From the NCBI GenBank assembly GCA_041658075.1, contig JBBAAW010000001.1, positions 1 to 64,000 of the forward strand: DNA of 64,000 bases, given 5' to 3'. This stretch comes from JBBAAW01 sp041658075. GTDB lineage: Bacteria > Patescibacteriota > WWE3 > UBA101185 > UBA10185. Every line of letters starts with the position of its first letter. Positions within the stretch are counted from its first letter, which is position 1. This document shows positions 60,872 to 64,000 of the stretch, piece by piece. The translations under genes were made by a program, and so were the position numbers. A model generated the notes under the pieces. That model did no database searches. It had not been told where the DNA came from and saw nothing but the letters and a program-made list of their open reading frames with translations.

Positions 60872-62397
60872 CTTTGTACTTTAAGTAACCAAGTAAAGAA
60901 CATTTTACCACCCGTGGTGTGTTTTGACTCTTTAACAAGCTCGAGGTAAGGGCGTTTTTTCAAGTCGATTTCTAGATTTGGGTTAAATTCATTTGTTAGG
61001 ATTATATAATCAACGCGATTTTCCTGCAGATAGTCTTGTGCTAAGTATTTTTTGTCATCCAAGTTTTTGTATTCCGACTCCGGAAGGTACCAGTTCACAA
61101 TGCTTGCTGTGTCGTTATGAATAATTTTCCTGTCTGCCAAGGCGGATTCATGTAACAAGAAAGTGGAAATTTCTTTGATACTGCGATAAATATCTTTATG
61201 TAGGTAGATGATTGATGCAGAAAGCGCGAGCATGGAGAGAATCGATGCGACGATAAAAAGCTTACGCTGGTTTAGCACTATCGCTAGGATTCCTGCAATC
61301 GACATTGACGAAACAAAAATAAAAACTGCCGTGTGCGGACCCAGAAACTGCAACCGCAGATGGTTTTGGGCGATGATATAAACCGCGGTTAAGACGATCG
61401 ATGCTATTCCCGCCCCGCTGGCGTGGGGTGACGGGGATGATGGGGGTGACCAGAATGACGATACAAAAGCTATAACGAGGAAGGGGATGATGGGGATAAA
61501 AAGTCGGGGAACTGCGGCTGGCCAGGCTAAAATTAGGAGCGATTCTAGTAAAACAAATGTAAAAACATGCGGATATTTCTTTAAAACGCTGGGTAAATTT
61601 ATCAACGGTTTCTTGGCGAAAAGTGTGGCGATGAAGGCACTCGCTGGGATGATGCCTAAAACAAAAATGTATGAGACCAAATAAGTCAAAAGCATTTCAA
61701 AATCGTATTTTCTTCCCACCGTTTCTTCAAAATATGAGGAGGTGAGAGGATTTCTATAAATTAGCCACGGAATTGCCACAGTTATAGTTGCTAGGGAAAA
61801 AGCCATTGACATCTTTGTCATTCGTGCTTTAGTCACGACGAGTATTCCTACGAGTGTCGCCACTGCCAATAAATAGCCCTCAAATCGGGTTAAAATTCCT
61901 AAACCACAAATAAGTCCCATAACGGTTAGGTACAATATCGATTGCCTACTCCCGCCAGCTTGTTTTTCTCGCCACAACTCAAAAACATAGAAACACAGCA
62001 GGACTAAAAGGCTAAAAGGCACATCAGCGTAAATTCTTAACGACCAATAAAGATAGACAGGATTTAACGCCAGCAGGATAAGGGCAATAATTTGCTGATT
62101 CTGCGTCATCAAGTATTTTTTGGATAGTCTGTAGAACACGAAAAGCGAAACCAAACTAACGGCAAGCATAGTGATTCGTCCCCATACTACCGCGTCGATG
62201 GTGTTTGGTCGAACGGCTAGTAGAATCGAGAACAGTGGCGGTCGTTTTTCATCGCTTGGATAGGAGAAGTGTTGGACAAAATTACTTGCGCGGAGAATTC
62301 TGTAAGAGTCGCCCCATTCTGCGGAGTTCACATTAATAAGTAGCGCGCGTGCAACTAAAATCAACACTAATACAACAATATAGACCCGCTTTTTCAT
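60868..62397 (-). CDS. GT39/ArnT-like integral membrane glycosyltransferase
   Basis: 509 residues, about 11 helices. The first loop (SAEWGDSYRILRASNFVQHFSYPSDEKRPPLFS) has the conserved Asp and the PPLF motif of GT39/GT83 enzymes. LRIYADVPFSLLVLLCFYVFE corresponds to the second loop. A C-terminal soluble part of about 100 residues follows. It has its own extended -10, so it can be transcribed apart from the upstream GT4 genes, and it overlaps the GT2 gene by 4 bases. Confidence 0.85.
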   Translation of the reverse strand: MKKRVYIVVLVLILVARALLINVNSAEWGDSYRILRASNFVQHFSYPSDEKRPPLFSILLAVRPNTIDAVVWGRITMLAVSLVSLFVFYRLSKKYLMTQNQQIIALILLALNPVYLYWSLRIYADVPFSLLVLLCFYVFELWREKQAGGSRQSILYLTVMGLICGLGILTRFEGYLLAVATLVGILVVTKARMTKMSMAFSLATITVAIPWLIYRNPLTSSYFEETVGRKYDFEMLLTYLVSYIFVLGIIPASAFIATLFAKKPLINLPSVLKKYPHVFTFVLLESLLILAWPAAVPRLFIPIIPFLVIAFVSSFWSPPSSPSPHASGAGIASIVLTAVYIIAQNHLRLQFLGPHTAVFIFVSSMSIAGILAIVLNQRKLFIVASILSMLALSASIIYLHKDIYRSIKEISTFLLHESALADRKIIHNDTASIVNWYLPESEYKNLDDKKYLAQDYLQENRVDYIILTNEFNPNLEIDLKKRPYLELVKESKHTTGGKMFFTWLLKVQR

Positions 62398-62403
62398 GCA
62401 TTG

Positions 62404-62412
62404 ATTTTAACA
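62404..62412 (-). promoter_or_regulatory. Extended -10 of the GT39-GT2 unit (leaderless type)
   Basis: Minus strand TGt TAAAAT (62412-62404), 6 bases, ATG at 62397, in the 17-base gap after the GT4 stop. Confidence 0.55.
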
Positions 62413-62414
62413 CT

Positions 62415-63617
62415 TTACTTAACAGGGGTATTTTTTAAGGCAAAGTCGTACACTTTTTCCATTTCCTTAGCCTTTTCCATCCACGAGTAAAGTCCCACAA
62501 TCTTATTTTGATCTACATAGGTCTTATTTCCGTCAATAATTTCCATAATCTTTTGCGCTATATGTTTTGGTTCTAAATTATCTAAGTAAAAAAGCCCGGT
62601 AATTTCTTCTTTGATTTTAAAACCTGAAACCAAGGCTGGAGTTCCACAAGAGAGACTCTGTAAAACGACTTTTGGCAAACCCTCAAATGACGACGGCAAA
62701 ACAAAAATATTCGCTGCCTGAAAAGCAATGGCAGTTTCCGGATACGGGGTGTACCCAGCCTTTATAACACGGTTGTTTAGATTTTTATCCCTAACCATCG
62801 TACTAATTTTTGCCAAGTATTCCTTGTCGCCTGAACCTACCAAAAAAAGTTTGTAGAATGGCGGTAGAAATTCTAAAGCGTTAACCAGTAAGTGTATGTT
62901 TTTTCGCTCTGTCATGACCCCATGATTTAAAACAATAATATCGGTTGGATCAAGTCCAAGATCGCGATTGATTTTTTCTTTTTCTTCCTTACCTACGGTT
63001 TTAAAAAGATTTGTATTTACGCCAGTTTCGACTACAAAACATTTGTCCGGATCCGCGTTGTAATACTTTACAGCTTCGTCTTTATTTTGCTGACTTACGA
63101 AAACGCACGCCGATGCCGCTTTTACCGCCCATTTATCCGAACGTTCTGCCAAAGGCCAAGAAATGTATTTGGAATAAAGTTTAACTGCCGATCTTTTTTC
63201 TTCCAGCGCGCCCTGTCTGCCTGCCGTTGTATTATGAAAGTGTACTACTAAGGGTATTTTAAGTTCGTTAGACCAAGGAAATATCTTCTTTAGAAAGGCA
63301 CGGTAGGCATATAGCCAAATACCAAAATGTCCGTGCGAGTGAATTAGATCTGGTTTGTTTTCAAAGCGCCAATATAGATAGTATAAAAAAACCAGGGGGG
63401 AGATTAAAAGACTTAAAGTTGCCGGAACAGGCTCCCGGATAAAAGTTCTAAACTTGCAGTTGGGTAGTTTTTCTATTGGACCTGCAAAGGGCCACCGCCC
63501 GCAGAAGATATCAAATGTATACCCGTGTTTTAACTGGGCTTGGGTCATTTCATATGGTGCCGGCGAAAGCCCGCTCCAGGGCGGTGGCCAGTCATAAACT
63601 ATTCGTAAAATCTTCAT
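62415..63617 (-). CDS. Family 4 glycosyltransferase (GT-B)
   Basis: 400 residues, full length. YDWPPPWSGLSPAPYEMTQAQLKHGYTFDIF is a GT4 N-terminal glycine region, HSHGHFGIWLYAYRAF follows, VLNHGVMTERKNIHLLVNALEFL starts the donor domain and VLPSSFEGLPKVVLQSLSCGTPALVS is the nucleotide-binding E-x7-E-like motif. It is of the classical mannosyl/glucosyltransferase pattern, unlike the K-[KR]-[DE]-Y variant of the three GT4s near 25 kb. The start overlaps the next GT4 by 4 bases. Confidence 0.9.
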   Translation of the reverse strand: MKILRIVYDWPPPWSGLSPAPYEMTQAQLKHGYTFDIFCGRWPFAGPIEKLPNCKFRTFIREPVPATLSLLISPLVFLYYLYWRFENKPDLIHSHGHFGIWLYAYRAFLKKIFPWSNELKIPLVVHFHNTTAGRQGALEEKRSAVKLYSKYISWPLAERSDKWAVKAASACVFVSQQNKDEAVKYYNADPDKCFVVETGVNTNLFKTVGKEEKEKINRDLGLDPTDIIVLNHGVMTERKNIHLLVNALEFLPPFYKLFLVGSGDKEYLAKISTMVRDKNLNNRVIKAGYTPYPETAIAFQAANIFVLPSSFEGLPKVVLQSLSCGTPALVSGFKIKEEITGLFYLDNLEPKHIAQKIMEIIDGNKTYVDQNKIVGLYSWMEKAKEMEKVYDFALKNTPVK

Positions 63618-64000
63618 AGTATCTTTTCGTAACTGTCGATCATTTTATCCAAGGTAAACTCTTTTTCAGCTTTTATTCTACCATCTAATCCCATGCTTTT
63701 TGCTAATTCACGGTTTTGAACAAGTTCCAGGATTTTGCTTTTCAGGGTGTCGATATCTAACTTGGCTAAAAGGAACCCGTTTGATTTATTAGCTACCGCG
63801 TCTTTATTTCCACCCATATCGGTTGCAATAATTGGCAAACCGGCAAAACAAGCTTCTACCAGCGTCATGGGAAAACCTTCCACGCGTTTGGTTGGCAAAA
63901 CAAAAACATCGTTGCAGGAGTACATTTCCACTGCTTTTTCATAAGGTAATTTTCCGTAAAAAAGTACCTTCTGGCTCATTCTATATTGTCGGCTTAAACT
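63614..64000 (-). CDS. Family 4 glycosyltransferase, C-terminal part, runs off the window
   Basis: The frame stays open to the right edge with no stop; only the last ~128 residues are visible. VLFYGKLPYEKAVEMYSCNDVFVLPT and EGFPMTLVEACFAGLPIIATDMGGNKD are the GT4 donor-binding elements with the EGFP and E-x7-E positions. An internal ATG at 63979 is not the start, since the glycosyltransferase fold extends upstream. It is translationally coupled to 62415-63617 through a 4-base overlap. Confidence 0.88.
   Translation of the reverse strand, partial: SLSRQYRMSQKVLFYGKLPYEKAVEMYSCNDVFVLPTKRVEGFPMTLVEACFAGLPIIATDMGGNKDAVANKSNGFLLAKLDIDTLKSKILELVQNRELAKSMGLDGRIKAEKEFTLDKMIDSYEKIL

Noticed and set aside
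1..64000. CRISPR array, rRNA, riboswitch, phage or plasmid replication genes
   Set aside because: No regularly spaced direct repeats, rRNA segments, recognisable aptamers or replication or integrase genes were seen by eye.

Overview
The window reads as a chromosomal fragment of an AT-rich, gene-dense bacterium, most likely from the Candidate Phyla Radiation (Patescibacteria, Microgenomates-like). This is inference: genes overlap by 4-30 bases, nearly every gene serves surface-glycan synthesis, many operon heads look leaderless, and very large polytopic glycosyltransferase-like proteins are abundant. I found no rRNA, CRISPR array, phage or plasmid gene. No stretch above 300 bases lacks a gene.

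Layout. 1-660: a partial helix-turn-helix (transposase-like) gene, an FtsB/DivIC-like gene and an initiator tRNA. 673-6389: a GT-C-like membrane protein, then a giant GT-C-like protein coupled to a tiny membrane protein. 6434-8938 (minus): a formyltransferase, GNAT/FemAB-like and GT2 trio. 9039-18259 (plus): two YfhO-like membrane proteins heading runs of amino-sugar genes (DegT aminotransferases, Gfo/Idh oxidoreductase, FdtA-like ketoisomerase), methyltransferases and a GT2-GtrA fusion. 19369-25340 (plus): methyltransferase, GDP-fucose-synthase-like SDR, a thiamine-diphosphate (ThDP) E1 alpha/beta pair, a UXS-like SDR and a GT4. 25337-36031 (minus) mirrors it: GDP-mannose 4,6-dehydratase, a ColD-like PMP dehydratase with His at the Lys position, a split transketolase-like ThDP pair, a second UXS-like SDR, methyltransferases, asparagine synthase and two GT4s. 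36125-47091: a transitional zone with a GT2-like and a methyltransferase gene, a second giant GT-C/small-partner pair, a radical SAM protein, a YdjM-like protein, and three GC-rich genes with classical promoters and Shine-Dalgarno sites. 47185-64000 (minus): GT2s, UDP-glucuronate decarboxylase, two flippases, an LPG-synthase-TM/flippase-like protein, several GT39/DUF2079 membrane proteins and GT4s.

How it fits together. Soluble enzymes appear to make unusual nucleotide sugars: 3-amino, 3,6-dideoxy, possibly branched, methylated, formylated or amidated. GT2/GT4 enzymes would move sugars onto lipid carriers, MATE/Wzx-like flippases would translocate them, and about ten GT-C-like proteins would use polyprenyl-phosphate sugars outside the membrane. 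The most interesting unit is the pair of facing operons at 19-36 kb, each joining a ThDP enzyme pair to a related SDR beside 4-keto-sugar genes; this suggests branched-chain sugar synthesis. A second strong signal is a recurrent promoter-to-start arrangement (extended -10, then 6-7 bases, then ATG/GTG) at more than ten operon heads, implying leaderless mRNAs, next to an initiator tRNA that lacks the usual three G-C pairs.
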